Source: Paraburkholderia piptadeniae (lineage in GTDB: Bacteria; Pseudomonadota; Gammaproteobacteria; Burkholderiales; Burkholderiaceae). Taken from it: a stretch of 64,000 nt of DNA. The translations under genes and the position numbers were made by a program. Where the stretch lies: the NCBI RefSeq assembly GCF_900007165.1, contig NZ_CYGY02000077.1, positions 1-64,000 on the forward strand, read 5' to 3'. The notes beneath the pieces are model-generated. The model was not told the origin of the DNA and made no database searches. It saw only the letters and a program-made list of their open reading frames with translations. Below, one piece after another: positions 27,301 through 35,263 of the stretch. Numbering within the stretch: position 1 is the stretch's first letter; the number at the start of each line of letters is the position of its first letter.

Positions 27301-27388
27301 GTTCGAGTTCTTCGCGCGTGAACGGCGACAGGATCTCGACCGTCGACAGAAAGTCGGCAATGGACGGCGTGGTTTGCGGTGCATCCAT
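24332..27388 (-). CDS. C39 peptidase ABC exporter with tandem cNMP-binding-like domains
   Basis: A 1018-residue bacteriocin-type exporter. Residues about 15-285 hold two cyclic-nucleotide-binding-like domains (SFGETVCNVGDPADGLYLI; then RQGEVRIV, DGEIFGEKACL). The C39 protease follows with Q311, C317 (EEMDCGAACLAM), H390 (EGYHYIIVYG) and D406 (LADPALG), all intact. Six membrane helices lie at about 430-720, then an ATPase with GRSGSGKTT and LSGGQIQRLCIARAL. It should clip leaders after GG and pump the peptide across the inner membrane through the HlyD and TolC-like partners. The cNMP-like domains are an unusual regulatory addition. Confidence 0.95.
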   Translation of the reverse strand: MDAPQTTPSIADFLSTVEILSPFTREELERLAEHVQSRFYSFGETVCNVGDPADGLYLIKSGSVRIFTEEHGKEISMGVRKSGEVFADIAMLRAYAHESSVRSSGKTELLFIPRAAIEPVIGGNQAALAFVASYVAINSAGGFVAQLFDLRGKLNKQELEEYVRSVGVKRVTAGKEILKQDGRDDRRLYVVRQGEVRIVRHEDGNDYTLATLRDGEIFGEKACLMRQEQAASAIATIDTRLLVIPERTVHFILERNPKLREVLDERIKYADRELDRQKRIEQRRKMPLRLDLHTKPELGERVIKRFALVEQAEEMDCGAACLAMICKHYGIPMTLGKLRELANVTTQGATLDSLARAGESLGFTARGVQCTFDSLRGFDLPFIVHWEGYHYIIVYGVSKDHVWLADPALGFRKLNIEDFERGWSGTCLLFTPGPNLVQLSASRSPWLRFVAYLTPYKKILMHLFLATFVIQVLGVIPPLIIQNILDGVIVHQNISLLHLLILGLIISNVFSQLMSMIRAYLSNFMVRNMDFAMMSQFFKHTMSLPFSFFAKRKTGDIFARFQENQTIRAFLTESTVTTALNLLMVFIYFAIMFFYNAKMTMVLIAFVIPITALTVVATPKIKNYARETFSAATDSKSFLMEALSGVETVKGMGIERPVRLRWEKKYAKALEVQYRAHAFNILIGFVSQLLNAATTIAILWVGANLVLAREMTIGQLIAFNAFMGSVLTPLMGLVSLWSMLNDAGVAMERLGDVLDIEPEQKPEDLPSRVMLPDLQGAISLNGVYFRYGENEGAYVLENITFDIKPGELVAIVGRSGSGKTTLAKLLVGFYAPSDGKMTVDGYDMNVVDKAFYRAQIGYVMQSNLLFSGTIAENIASGDDTPDRRRIEEVAKMADAHAFISKLPLGYEQIVGERGIGLSGGQIQRLCIARALYHDPRLLVFDEATSALDTQSESNILSNMHDILKGRTAVIIAHRLSTIMRADKILVLYEGAIVEQGRHEELVNRKGMYYQLVQKQLSA

Positions 27389-27423
27389 GATGCTCGTGGT
27401 CCCCGGCAGCAGCGCGCTTCAGC

Positions 27424-28176
27424 TCAGAGCGCTTCGATGATGTGTTCCTGAGCGCGCGTCATCAGCCACTCTTCGCGCAACAGGCGTTTGATTTCCGACG
27501 CGACATCGGCGTCGAGCGCTGCCGGATATTTCGCCGTGACGGCGAAAATCTCGAAGCACGAACGGTCCGGCGAAGCGAACGGCCCGAGCAGATCGCCGAC
27601 TGCCGCGTTGAAGATCTTCGCTTCGATATCCGGCTTCAGCGAGCCGCGCAGTACCTTGCCGATCACGCCGCCCGACGCTTTCGTATCCGCAATCGAATGC
27701 TCGCGGGCCATTTCCGCGAATGCGTCGGGATCGTCGTTCAGATACGAGATCATTTCCTTGGCCTTGCCTTCGTCGTCGAGAAGAATGTGACTGATCTCGA
27801 TCGCGTCGAACTTCGGAGAATTCATCGAAAAGTACTCTTCTATTGCGCCGTCGCTGCAGACCTTGTCGAGCATCTTTTCCTGATACAGGCTGTCGGTGAT
27901 GAACCCCTCGAACTCGTCGAGACTGACCTTGAGCGTGTCGAGATACTGGTTCATGTCGGCCGCGCGATGCAGCCCCCGCACGCGCCGGAACTGATCGGCG
28001 CGCTCCTGGATTTCGTCGGCGTTCACCGTCACGCCATGCTTCTTCGCGGCGTGCACGGTCAGCTTGTCGCGCACCATCTGCTCGATCAGGCTTTCGAACT
28101 GACCCGTGAGCTTCAGCAGGCGTGTGAATTCGCCGACATCCACGACTTCATCATCGATTCGTACGATCGCGGTCAT
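27424..28176 (-). CDS. Cytoplasmic parvulin-type peptidyl-prolyl isomerase
   Basis: A 250-residue SurA/PpiC-like protein. The N-terminal helical chaperone part (GQFESLIEQMVRDKLTVHAA) is followed by a compact parvulin domain at about 120-215 (FDAIEISHILLDDEGKAKEM, then REHSIADTKASGGVIGKVLRG). Unlike SurA or PpiD it has no signal peptide or membrane anchor, so it should act in the cytoplasm. It sits between HlyD and the exporter with good ribosome sites (AAGGAG). A likely role is to hold or isomerise precursor peptides, or exporter domains, before translocation. This is inferred from position. Confidence 0.85.
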   Translation of the reverse strand: MTAIVRIDDEVVDVGEFTRLLKLTGQFESLIEQMVRDKLTVHAAKKHGVTVNADEIQERADQFRRVRGLHRAADMNQYLDTLKVSLDEFEGFITDSLYQEKMLDKVCSDGAIEEYFSMNSPKFDAIEISHILLDDEGKAKEMISYLNDDPDAFAEMAREHSIADTKASGGVIGKVLRGSLKPDIEAKIFNAAVGDLLGPFASPDRSCFEIFAVTAKYPAALDADVASEIKRLLREEWLMTRAQEHIIEAL

Positions 28177-28275
28177 CTCGTCCGCTCCTTCTAATGGTGG
28201 CCCGAACGAACAGGCGGGCTGGCGGTTGTATGTTGACTACGGCTTGCGTTGCAGCACGTTCAGATCGTGGCCGGC

Positions 28276-29649
28276 CTATCCGGCGAGTTGCCTGAACGGG
28301 TCCAGCCCCAGGTCGATCAGCCGCCGCTCGCGCACGACGATTTCGGCGCTCGCCGTCATGCCGTAACGCAGCGGATAGCGGTTCTCCGCGACCTGGTAGT
28401 AATTCTTGTCGAGCGACACGCGGCCTTCGTAGACCGGCTGCTTGTCCTGCGCCGAAGGTTTCGTGGCCGGCGAGATATACGCGAGCGTGCCGCTGATGAG
28501 CCCATAGCGCTGATACGGAAACGCGTTGAATTTCAGCTTGACAGGCATGCCTTCGTGCAGGAACGCGCGGTCGCGCTCGGCGATCTCGATCTTCAGCACC
28601 GGGCGCGCATCCTTCGGCGCGATGCCGCCAAGTGGCGTATTCGCCTGGATCTTGTCGCCCGTTTGCGTCGACGTGACATCGGTGATGACGCCCGATGTCG
28701 GCGCGAGAATCAGCAGGAAATTGTCCTTGTCGATGTTCTCGAAGCGAATGCGCGCGGCCGCGTCGGCGACGAGGCGCGCGGTCTGCAATTGCAGGCGCAG
28801 TTTCTCTTCGGTGCTCGTGATGTCGCGAATCGCGGCGTCGTATTGAAGCTGCAAGCTCGTCGCCTGCTGGCCGCTCGTTTCGAGTTGCGCATTGGCCTGT
28901 GCGTACTCGTGGCTCAGCTTGAAGTCGAGTTCCGTGAGCCTCGATTGCGCGACGCGATAGGCGTTGTCCGCTTCCAGATACGCATTGCGCTTGGCCTCCA
29001 CCTGTAGTTCGGCCACGCCGCCGCCGCCAGGCTGCGCAAAGAGGCGCGCGTACTTGTCCGCCTCCTGACGCGTGGCGTCACGCGTGCGGCGCGCATTATC
29101 GAGCGTGCTGCGCGCTTCTTCGAGTTCCGCCTTCTGGCCTTCAGCAAGCTTGGTCGTGCCTTCGGAAATGCGGTTCTCGTGCAGACGCTCTTCCACTTCG
29201 AGTTGATCCTTGAGCGCGGCCGCCCTTCGCTCCATCAACTCCTTCTTTTGCGGAAACTCTTTCCACTCGCGCTCGGCGTCTTCGAGTTTCAGTTGCGCCT
29301 GCAATGCATTGGTCGCCGCTTCGATCGCGCCGCGCGCATTGATTCGCGCGAGCACATCGCCCTTCGATACGGGCTGCCCTTCAGCGATGTAGAGGTCCGT
29401 CAATTCGCCGTCGATCGGCGCATAAATGCGCCTCACGTCCGATTCCGGCGCGAGCGTGCCTTGCGCCGTCACGATCACATCCGCGCGACCGATGAACGAC
29501 CACAACAGGCCCGCGACGACCAGCGCGACCAGCGTCAGGACGAGCGCCGTCGCAATGCGCACGGGCTCCGCAGTGAGAATTGCGATGCCTTCGGCGCTGT
29601 GATCTTCGAGCGCTTCGTAAAGCGGCTTCGGATGATTGTCACGCTTCAC
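28276..29649 (-). CDS. HlyD-family membrane fusion protein
   Basis: A 457-residue adaptor of type I secretion. A single N-terminal membrane segment lies at about 30-52 (ALVLTLVALVVAGLLWSFIG). A barrel-lipoyl half (VIVTAQGTLAPESDVRRIYA), a long alpha-helical hairpin at about 100-300 and the second lipoyl half (LLILAPTSGVITDVTST) follow, ending with a C-terminal beta-barrel. The helical hairpin should dock on the TolC-like protein. Its ATG overlaps the FHA gene stop by four bases. This is the bacteriocin/haemolysin exporter type rather than an RND adaptor, consistent with the C39 ABC transporter downstream. Confidence 0.93.
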   Translation of the reverse strand: MKRDNHPKPLYEALEDHSAEGIAILTAEPVRIATALVLTLVALVVAGLLWSFIGRADVIVTAQGTLAPESDVRRIYAPIDGELTDLYIAEGQPVSKGDVLARINARGAIEAATNALQAQLKLEDAEREWKEFPQKKELMERRAAALKDQLEVEERLHENRISEGTTKLAEGQKAELEEARSTLDNARRTRDATRQEADKYARLFAQPGGGGVAELQVEAKRNAYLEADNAYRVAQSRLTELDFKLSHEYAQANAQLETSGQQATSLQLQYDAAIRDITSTEEKLRLQLQTARLVADAAARIRFENIDKDNFLLILAPTSGVITDVTSTQTGDKIQANTPLGGIAPKDARPVLKIEIAERDRAFLHEGMPVKLKFNAFPYQRYGLISGTLAYISPATKPSAQDKQPVYEGRVSLDKNYYQVAENRYPLRYGMTASAEIVVRERRLIDLGLDPFRQLAG

Positions 29650-32180
29650 TCGTCAGTGCCTCCAATCAACGTGAGCTTGGCCTTCAGCAAGCCAGGCTCG
29701 AGCACCATGCGCAACTCCTGCAACGAGCGGCGCTGCAATTGCGTTTCCGCTTCGATGTCTTCGAGCAACTGATCGGAGCCGGCGGGATGCGGCGCTTTCA
29801 ATTGCGTATAAATGCGCATGCCCTGTTGTGCGGACGCATTCGCTTCCGAAAGCAGACGCGCCTGATTGCGAAAGCCTTCCGAAACGCCCGCTTCGAGACG
29901 TTGCGTGCCGCCGATCGAACCGTTCGCGCGATATTGCCGCCACAGCGACTGCGCGCGATTGATCGAGTCCTGCGCGCGGGCGAGCGCCCGGTCGCGCAGC
30001 GCATCGACATCGGTTTGGATTGCGCGCACGTAGTACGCGTCTTCGACGGGATCGAGGCTGGCGTAAAACGACAGCAGCTTGTCGTCGCGATTGCCTGCGC
30101 CGCGGCTTTTCTGCAAGTCCGCGAACTGGTCGAGCACCGCCTTCTTGTGCGCGAGTTCCGCAGCGAGCACTTCGGACCACGGGCCGGCGGGCATTGCCTG
30201 CAAGCCGGCCAGCGCCTGCTGGCTGTCGCCGCTCTGCCATGCGGCGCTCACGGCATCATGCTTCGCAATCACTTCCGCCGACGGCAAGCGACTCGCGCTC
30301 AATTGCCTGTATTGCGACTGAAACGGCAGCGTGCTGAAGCTCGCCTTCTTCATCAATGCGAGCAGCTGCGGCAGATGACGCGCCGACATCTCGTCGAAGA
30401 GGTTGGTGTACTGCCGCAAATCTGCGCGTACTGCATCGAGTCCGGCGAGACGCGGATAACGCTGCGCGTAGTCGTCGAGCACGGCCGTCAATGCATTCGG
30501 CTTGTCGCGTCCCAGTTCCGTCGCGATGGTCGAATTGAGCCGATCGATTGCGGCGAGGTACACCGAATCGTCGCTTTGCAGCTTGCGCAGATGGCTCATT
30601 GCGAGTGCATACGGCTCGGTAAATTCAGGCACATACGATGCGATGCGATCGAGAATGCGCTGATGCCCTTTCGCATCGTCTTCCCAGCGCTTCAGCAGAT
30701 TGTCGATGCGGCCTTCGTCGCTGTAGATGTGAATCGGCGCGTCGGGGCCTCCACGGCCAACGACGAAACGCTCCAGGTCGCCGACCCAGCGTAGCTGGTC
30801 GATCAGCGACACGGCATCCGGGTTGCCCGTGCTCGACGCGCGCATGCCTTCCACCAGGGCCGCCGCGCGGTCAAACGCCTTGACGCGCAATGCGGCGAGC
30901 CAACCGGGCACGCGCGCTTTCATCAACGCTTCGCTCGCGAGCGACCTGATCGAATCGCTGGCGGGATGATGTTGCAGATAAGTCGTGGCGGAATCCACCG
31001 CTTCTTCGTATTGGCCCGCCGCGAGCAGATTCTTCACTTCACGCTCGGACGCCCCGCGCATGTAGAGCGCGACGGCAATGCCGCCGATGACGATCAGCCC
31101 GGCAAGGCCGCCCCAACCGATACGCCGCATCGTCGTGCGGTCGCCGCCAGCGAAGGTGCGCGTCAATTCGCTGAGCAGGAGTTGCCAGCGGCGGCGCGGA
31201 CGGCGCGGCTGCGTTTCCGTCGACTCGTCCGGCGTCAACGGCGGTGAGTTCTCGTTGACTTCGTCTTCACGCTGCAACGCGCGATCGACACAGAAGATGT
31301 CGAGAAACGAATGCGCCGCGCCGACGAACGTCGTCTTGTCGGGATCTTCCGCAGGCATCGCGGCGGCGGCAACGGACGCGGGCGTGTCTGAAGCAACGGG
31401 CGAAGCGGCGGCGGCGAGCGGCGGCGTCATCTGTGTGACGGTGGGCTCGATTTCGAACGACTTTTCGAGTGCCACCTGATAGACGAAATGATCTCCGCCG
31501 AATCCGACCACATCGCCGTTTTGCAGCGCGACGGCCGATTCGCCCAGGCGCTTGTGATTGACGAATGTGCCGTTCGTGCTGCCGAGATCTTCGATCCACG
31601 GTTCGCCGCTCTTCAGAAAAATATGGGCGTGGCGCCGCGAAATGTAATTGACCTGATGCGGATATCGGTCCTTATAGCGCGCGAACAGCTCATCCGTCTT
31701 GCTGACGAGAAACGGAAATACTGGGATGTCGATCGCATCGAGTCCCAGATCGGTGCGTTCCGGCTTGAGCGCCACCGTCAGATGCTGAACGCCGCGCGCG
31801 GACGCGGAACTGAACGGGCGAGGTTCGATGGCGACGCGATAGCTCAGCTCGCCGCCAAAGCACAGTTCGTCGCCCGCCCGCACTCGCGCCGGCGTCTGAC
31901 GCACGGCATTGCCGTTCACCGTCGTGCCGTTCTTGCTGTCGAGATCCGCCACATAAACCGCGCCGTGCTCGCTAAAAATGCGTGCGTGACGCCGCGAAAG
32001 TTTCGTGATCAGCTCTCGCGGATATTCGGCAAAAGGCGGCTCGCTGCGGCCGATCGCGAACAGATCGTCGACGATGCGGATAGGGCCCAGAGACGGATGC
32101 GAGACGGGAAGCAGCAGGACGTCGAACTCCTTGTCCAGAGCAGCCCGCATCTCAGCAATCGGAGCTTCGCCGGGATTCAT
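29646..32180 (-). CDS. Membrane protein with two FHA domains and a periplasmic helical region
   Basis: An 844-residue protein that is the first gene of the export operon. Two phosphothreonine-binding FHA domains lie in the cytoplasmic N-terminus: FHA1 at about 25-115 (IGRS, LSRRHARI, DSKNGTTVNG) and FHA2 at about 135-225 (ISRRHAHI, DLGSTNGTFVN). A linker rich in Ala/Pro/Thr, one membrane segment at about 353-373 (GLAGLIVIGGIAVALYMRG) and about 470 residues of mostly helical, TPR-like periplasmic sequence follow. By analogy with Fha1 of T6SS it would recruit or be bound by kinase-phosphorylated partners and pass the signal to the exporter. Confidence 0.88.
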   Translation of the reverse strand: MNPGEAPIAEMRAALDKEFDVLLLPVSHPSLGPIRIVDDLFAIGRSEPPFAEYPRELITKLSRRHARIFSEHGAVYVADLDSKNGTTVNGNAVRQTPARVRAGDELCFGGELSYRVAIEPRPFSSASARGVQHLTVALKPERTDLGLDAIDIPVFPFLVSKTDELFARYKDRYPHQVNYISRRHAHIFLKSGEPWIEDLGSTNGTFVNHKRLGESAVALQNGDVVGFGGDHFVYQVALEKSFEIEPTVTQMTPPLAAAASPVASDTPASVAAAAMPAEDPDKTTFVGAAHSFLDIFCVDRALQREDEVNENSPPLTPDESTETQPRRPRRRWQLLLSELTRTFAGGDRTTMRRIGWGGLAGLIVIGGIAVALYMRGASEREVKNLLAAGQYEEAVDSATTYLQHHPASDSIRSLASEALMKARVPGWLAALRVKAFDRAAALVEGMRASSTGNPDAVSLIDQLRWVGDLERFVVGRGGPDAPIHIYSDEGRIDNLLKRWEDDAKGHQRILDRIASYVPEFTEPYALAMSHLRKLQSDDSVYLAAIDRLNSTIATELGRDKPNALTAVLDDYAQRYPRLAGLDAVRADLRQYTNLFDEMSARHLPQLLALMKKASFSTLPFQSQYRQLSASRLPSAEVIAKHDAVSAAWQSGDSQQALAGLQAMPAGPWSEVLAAELAHKKAVLDQFADLQKSRGAGNRDDKLLSFYASLDPVEDAYYVRAIQTDVDALRDRALARAQDSINRAQSLWRQYRANGSIGGTQRLEAGVSEGFRNQARLLSEANASAQQGMRIYTQLKAPHPAGSDQLLEDIEAETQLQRRSLQELRMVLEPGLLKAKLTLIGGTDE

Positions 32181-32311
32181 CTCTTTGCATCACCAAGCAA
32201 GCGTGGACACCTGACGCACGAGCGGCAGGACAGAGCTTTCGACGGGCGCGGCGACCAGAGCGTATTCGACGCAGCCACCGTTTTGACAGCTAATCCGGCA
32301 GCTAATCAGGA

Positions 32312-32339
32312 ATTTTAAGTCACGCATGGTGTTAGTCAA
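32312..32339 (-). promoter_or_regulatory. Candidate sigma-70 promoter of the FHA-HlyD-PPIase-ABC operon
   Basis: On the minus strand TTGACT (32339-32334) and TAAAAT (32317-32312) are separated by 16 bases, close to sigma-70 consensus. The predicted start is about 125 bases upstream of the FHA gene. This makes the exporter operon separable from the TolC-like gene upstream and from the sigma-54 substrate genes. Confidence 0.55.
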
Positions 32340-32460
32340 TTGTTGGTCCGGCTATTGCGGCTGCCGCAAATCATCCGACTCGACGCAGTACTTTTAAGAA
32401 CCGTGCCAGTGCTTTCAATTGGCGAGCAGTACCCGTTCATTACGGGATTGACTGCCGCGC

Positions 32461-33969
32461 TCACTGCTTGACTTGCGCTTCGACATTGACGGCCGGCCAG
32501 CCGCCGCCGAGAGCCTTGTAAAGCAGTACCGTGTCCGACAGTATTTGCTGATGATTCGTCAGTACATCGAGTTGCGCCTGAAGCAGCGTGCGCTCCGTTT
32601 CGAATACTTCCAGCTGCGAGACGACCCCCTCGCGCAATTGCGACTCGATCTGCTGCGCGACCACGCTGAGACGCTGCACTTCCTGTTGCAATTCCACCCG
32701 CTGCTGCTTGTGCGCATCCAGACTGACCAGCGCGTTTTCGACTTCTTCGAATGCCGCCATCACCGTTTGCCGATACTGCTGTTCGGCGACGGCCATTTGC
32801 GCTTCCGTCGTCTTCACGTGAGCGCGCACGCCCGGATCGAGCAGCGGAATGTTGATGCTCGGCATCAGGCCGAACGTGAACGACTTCAGCAGCTCGGACA
32901 GCGCAAAGCTCGCCGTGCCGCCGTGCGCCGTCAGGCTGACGGTCGGCAATTGCGCGAGCTTCGCTTCCCCGACGAAGTCGTATCCTTCGAGCACGCGCAG
33001 TTCCGCCGCGACGATGTCCGGCCTGCGCGACAGCAATTGCGAAGGCAGTCCGCCCGGCACAGGCGGCAGTTGCACGCGCTGCTGCAAATGGCCGACAGGC
33101 ACCGTGAATTCGCCGGCTGGCACGCCGATCAGCGTGCACAGCGCGTTGTTCGCCAGGCTGCGCGAACGGCGCAGATCGATCAGATCCTTCGTTAGACGAT
33201 TCACCTCCGCCTGCTGGCGAAGAACCTGCGTCTTCGGAATGAGGCCGTTGCGGTTCATGCCGTCGAAGATCGAGAGAATCTGCTTGTTCTCGTCGACCAT
33301 TTTTTGCTGCGCTTCCATCTGGTCGTCGAACTGGAGAATCTGGAAATACGTGGTCGCCACGTTCGACACCAGTTCCAGATAGCCCGCGCGCCAGTCCGCT
33401 TCCGTCGCGTGGAATTCGGCCTTTTGCGCCTGCACGCCCTTTTCGACTTTGCCCCAGATGTCGATGTCCCAGTTCACCTGGGCAGCGACGTTGTACTGCT
33501 TGGTAAACGGCTGCCCCGTGACCTTTTGAAAATTGGCGCCCGCGCCGAGATCGGCTGTCGGCAGCGCACCCGCCTTCGCTTCGCCGATCTGCGCACCGGC
33601 GACGTCAATGCGCGCGGCCAGTACCTTGATGTCGAAGTTGCCTTGAATCGCCTTGTCGATCAGCGTGTTCAGATACGGGTCCTGGAAGCCCTTCCACCAG
33701 TCGGGCACGATGGTGTCGGCGGGCGAAACGAGCGAACCCGTCTTGTCCGACCACGATGCCTTGGCCGGTGTATCGGGACGCTTATAGTCGGGCTGGTGAA
33801 CGTCGACGCAACCGGCAAGCAGTGCCGTGCAGATGGCGGTGGATGCAATTGCACGAACGACGATGGCGATACGGCTTTTCGGCGCTACGTCGCGGTTATC
33901 CGCATGAACGCTGGCGGACGAACCCCGTTGCGTGCAGCAGGCGACGAACGAATCAGGCAACGCAGACAC
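32461..33969 (-). CDS. TolC/NodT-family outer-membrane efflux lipoprotein
   Basis: A 502-residue outer-membrane factor. A signal segment at about 36-54 ends LLAGC, so Cys54 should be lipidated. Two OEP repeats (WWKGFQDPYLNTLIDKAIQG onward; then DIVAAELRVLEGYDFVGEAK) follow. The GTG start at 33969 is supported by GGAGAA six bases upstream, though it gives a 35-residue N-terminal extension before the signal core, which is unusual. It would form the exit duct for the HlyD/ABC exporter encoded after a 280-base gap. The family also serves RND pumps, but no RND gene is present. Confidence 0.88.
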   Translation of the reverse strand: MSALPDSFVACCTQRGSSASVHADNRDVAPKSRIAIVVRAIASTAICTALLAGCVDVHQPDYKRPDTPAKASWSDKTGSLVSPADTIVPDWWKGFQDPYLNTLIDKAIQGNFDIKVLAARIDVAGAQIGEAKAGALPTADLGAGANFQKVTGQPFTKQYNVAAQVNWDIDIWGKVEKGVQAQKAEFHATEADWRAGYLELVSNVATTYFQILQFDDQMEAQQKMVDENKQILSIFDGMNRNGLIPKTQVLRQQAEVNRLTKDLIDLRRSRSLANNALCTLIGVPAGEFTVPVGHLQQRVQLPPVPGGLPSQLLSRRPDIVAAELRVLEGYDFVGEAKLAQLPTVSLTAHGGTASFALSELLKSFTFGLMPSINIPLLDPGVRAHVKTTEAQMAVAEQQYRQTVMAAFEEVENALVSLDAHKQQRVELQQEVQRLSVVAQQIESQLREGVVSQLEVFETERTLLQAQLDVLTNHQQILSDTVLLYKALGGGWPAVNVEAQVKQ

Positions 33970-34174
33970 GATATTCTCCGATCTTTCCCGGCTCTACTGC
34001 ACGTGCAAAGCGCGCCATTCAAGTAAAGCACGTCCAGCGCGGCATCACTATGGATGTCGGCGGATTTCGTTCGGCGTGGAGTTCGTGCGGCGACGCGGCG
34101 GTCTTGTGAAAAGGACGATTACGTTTTCGATCTTTTTGACGGCGGTGACGACGTCTTTGATACGAGCGCCTGGC

Positions 34175-34208
34175 CATCCGAGGCGCCCGGCCCGGACAGC
34201 CTCGGATG
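34175..34208 (-). terminator. Strong stem-loop downstream of P2
   Basis: CATCCGAGGC and GCCTCGGATG form a perfect ten-base-pair stem starting 12 bases past the P2 stop on the minus strand. No T-tract follows, so it may be a 3' stabilising structure or a factor-dependent terminator. Confidence 0.45.
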
Positions 34209-34220
34209 CGCGCGTGAAGG

Positions 34221-34466
34221 TCAGTTCATGACGATGCTGTTTCCGGCCGTCATCATCGGAATGATCGTTGAGTTGTTGCCGCCCACGTTCGTGATGTTCA
34301 TGTGTTGCTGAATGAACTGCGGACCGTTGATCGTCTTGCTGTTGTCGAGCATGAACGACAGGCTCGGGAACAACGGATTGGCAAGGTAGCCGCCGCGGAC
34401 GGATTTGAGTGCCTTGCTGTCGAGTTCTTCGGCAACGGACAGGTCCTTGATCATCAGTGCGCTCAT
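34221..34466 (-). CDS. Double-glycine leader peptide precursor P2
   Basis: An 81-residue precursor. The 26-residue leader carries the shared IKDL box (6-9), L15-D16, L20 (-7), V23 (-4) and G25-G26. Cleavage after GG gives a 55-residue product starting YLANPLFPSLSF. It is Cys-free, rich in Asn, Ile and Met, and has GGNNSTII near the C-terminus, matching GNNSNVI of P1. GGGAGAA lies upstream of the ATG. It is monocistronic between a sigma-54 type promoter (34552-34567) and a strong hairpin, immediately before the TolC-like gene. Secreted role unknown; a microcin-like or structural peptide are both possible. Confidence 0.82.
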   Translation of the reverse strand: MSALMIKDLSVAEELDSKALKSVRGGYLANPLFPSLSFMLDNSKTINGPQFIQQHMNITNVGGNNSTIIPMMTAGNSIVMN

Positions 34467-34776
34467 GACTGTTCTCCCATGAGAGAAGCGAAGGATTCGC
34501 GAGATATTCGGGTTGGTGCTTCAAGCATCTTGTCTGCTCGAGCCTCACTCACGCATGGGTTGTGCCAATTGCAGTGCGCGTACCTCGAAAATCCTTCACA
34601 GCCTTGCCCGCATTGAGTTGTCCGCCAAAAAGCATCCGCGCATACCAATCGCGCATGCATTCGTACTCCGCGCATGTGACGCAGCGGGGCAGACATTCAT
34701 AAAGAAACTGTTGGGCCGAGAAGAACACGCGCAAAGCACTCAATTTATCCAGCGACTATTGAGCACACACGTTCGT
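34467..34776. other. Regulatory stretch upstream of P2
   Basis: About 310 bases between P2 and the DUF4399 gene. It holds the P2 sigma-54 type promoter and, about 70-110 bases further upstream on the minus strand, three copies of CGCGCAT (plus strand 34637, 34650 and 34669) that could be activator sites. A minus-strand TTG-initiated frame at 34549-34743 overlaps this promoter and is not called. Confidence 0.4.
34552..34567 (-). promoter_or_regulatory. Candidate sigma-54 promoter of P2
   Basis: Minus strand TGGCACA-ACCC-ATGCG. GG (34566-34565) and GC (34554-34553) are ten bases apart and the -24 half matches consensus fully; the -12 half has A for the first T. The P2 ATG lies 87 bases downstream. 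Confidence 0.65.
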
Positions 34777-35202
34777 TCACTTCGCAATCACGGTGATCTT
34801 CTTCGAGTAGACGGGCGGATTGTGCGGAACGTGGTTCTCGTCGCCCATCAGCAATTGAAGCGTGTGCTTGCCGGGCGGCAATTCGATCATCGTCTCCGTT
34901 TCCCCCGCCCCGAAATGCAGATGCTGGCGATCGGAAGGAATCCCCTGATCCATCGGCGGCAGGTCGGTGTCGATCAGCAGATGGTGGTGGCCCGTATTCG
35001 CGTACTTGACGCCCTTGGGCGCGACGCCCATGTAGCGCAAGCCAAACCACACGCGAAAAGGCTTGTTGGCGGGCACGACCTGCCCGTTGTTCGGATAGCC
35101 GATATACGCGTATGCATCTTTTGGCGCAGGCGTCGGCCCGGCGAAGGCGATATTCAACGAAGCGAGTGCGGCAAGCGCCGCGGCGGCAACGATCCTGATC
35201 AT
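34777..35202 (-). CDS. Secreted DUF4399 protein, copy 1
   Basis: A 141-residue protein with a cleavable signal (IRIVAAAALAALASLNIAFA) and a single DUF4399 domain. Hallmarks are NTGHHHLLIDTDLPPMDQ, DRQHLHFGAGETE and LPPGKHTLQLLMGDENHVP. The ATG at 35202 is set by GGAGAA eight bases upstream and by the signal peptide. The family is periplasmic, His-rich and of unknown function. It is about 70% identical by eye to the next gene, 61 bases away, so the pair is a recent tandem duplication within the export island. Confidence 0.85.
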   Translation of the reverse strand: MIRIVAAAALAALASLNIAFAGPTPAPKDAYAYIGYPNNGQVVPANKPFRVWFGLRYMGVAPKGVKYANTGHHHLLIDTDLPPMDQGIPSDRQHLHFGAGETETMIELPPGKHTLQLLMGDENHVPHNPPVYSKKITVIAK

Positions 35203-35263
35203 GGCTGCTGTTCTCCGTCTTGCGCGCATTGCACCGGCCCGCCGGCGCAATGGCGGCGCGTGC

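Noticed and set aside
34549..34743. Cys-containing minus-strand frame of 64 residues with TTG start between P2 and DUF4399
   Set aside because: No ribosome site, mixed codon use, and it overlaps the candidate P2 promoter; kept only as regulatory sequence.
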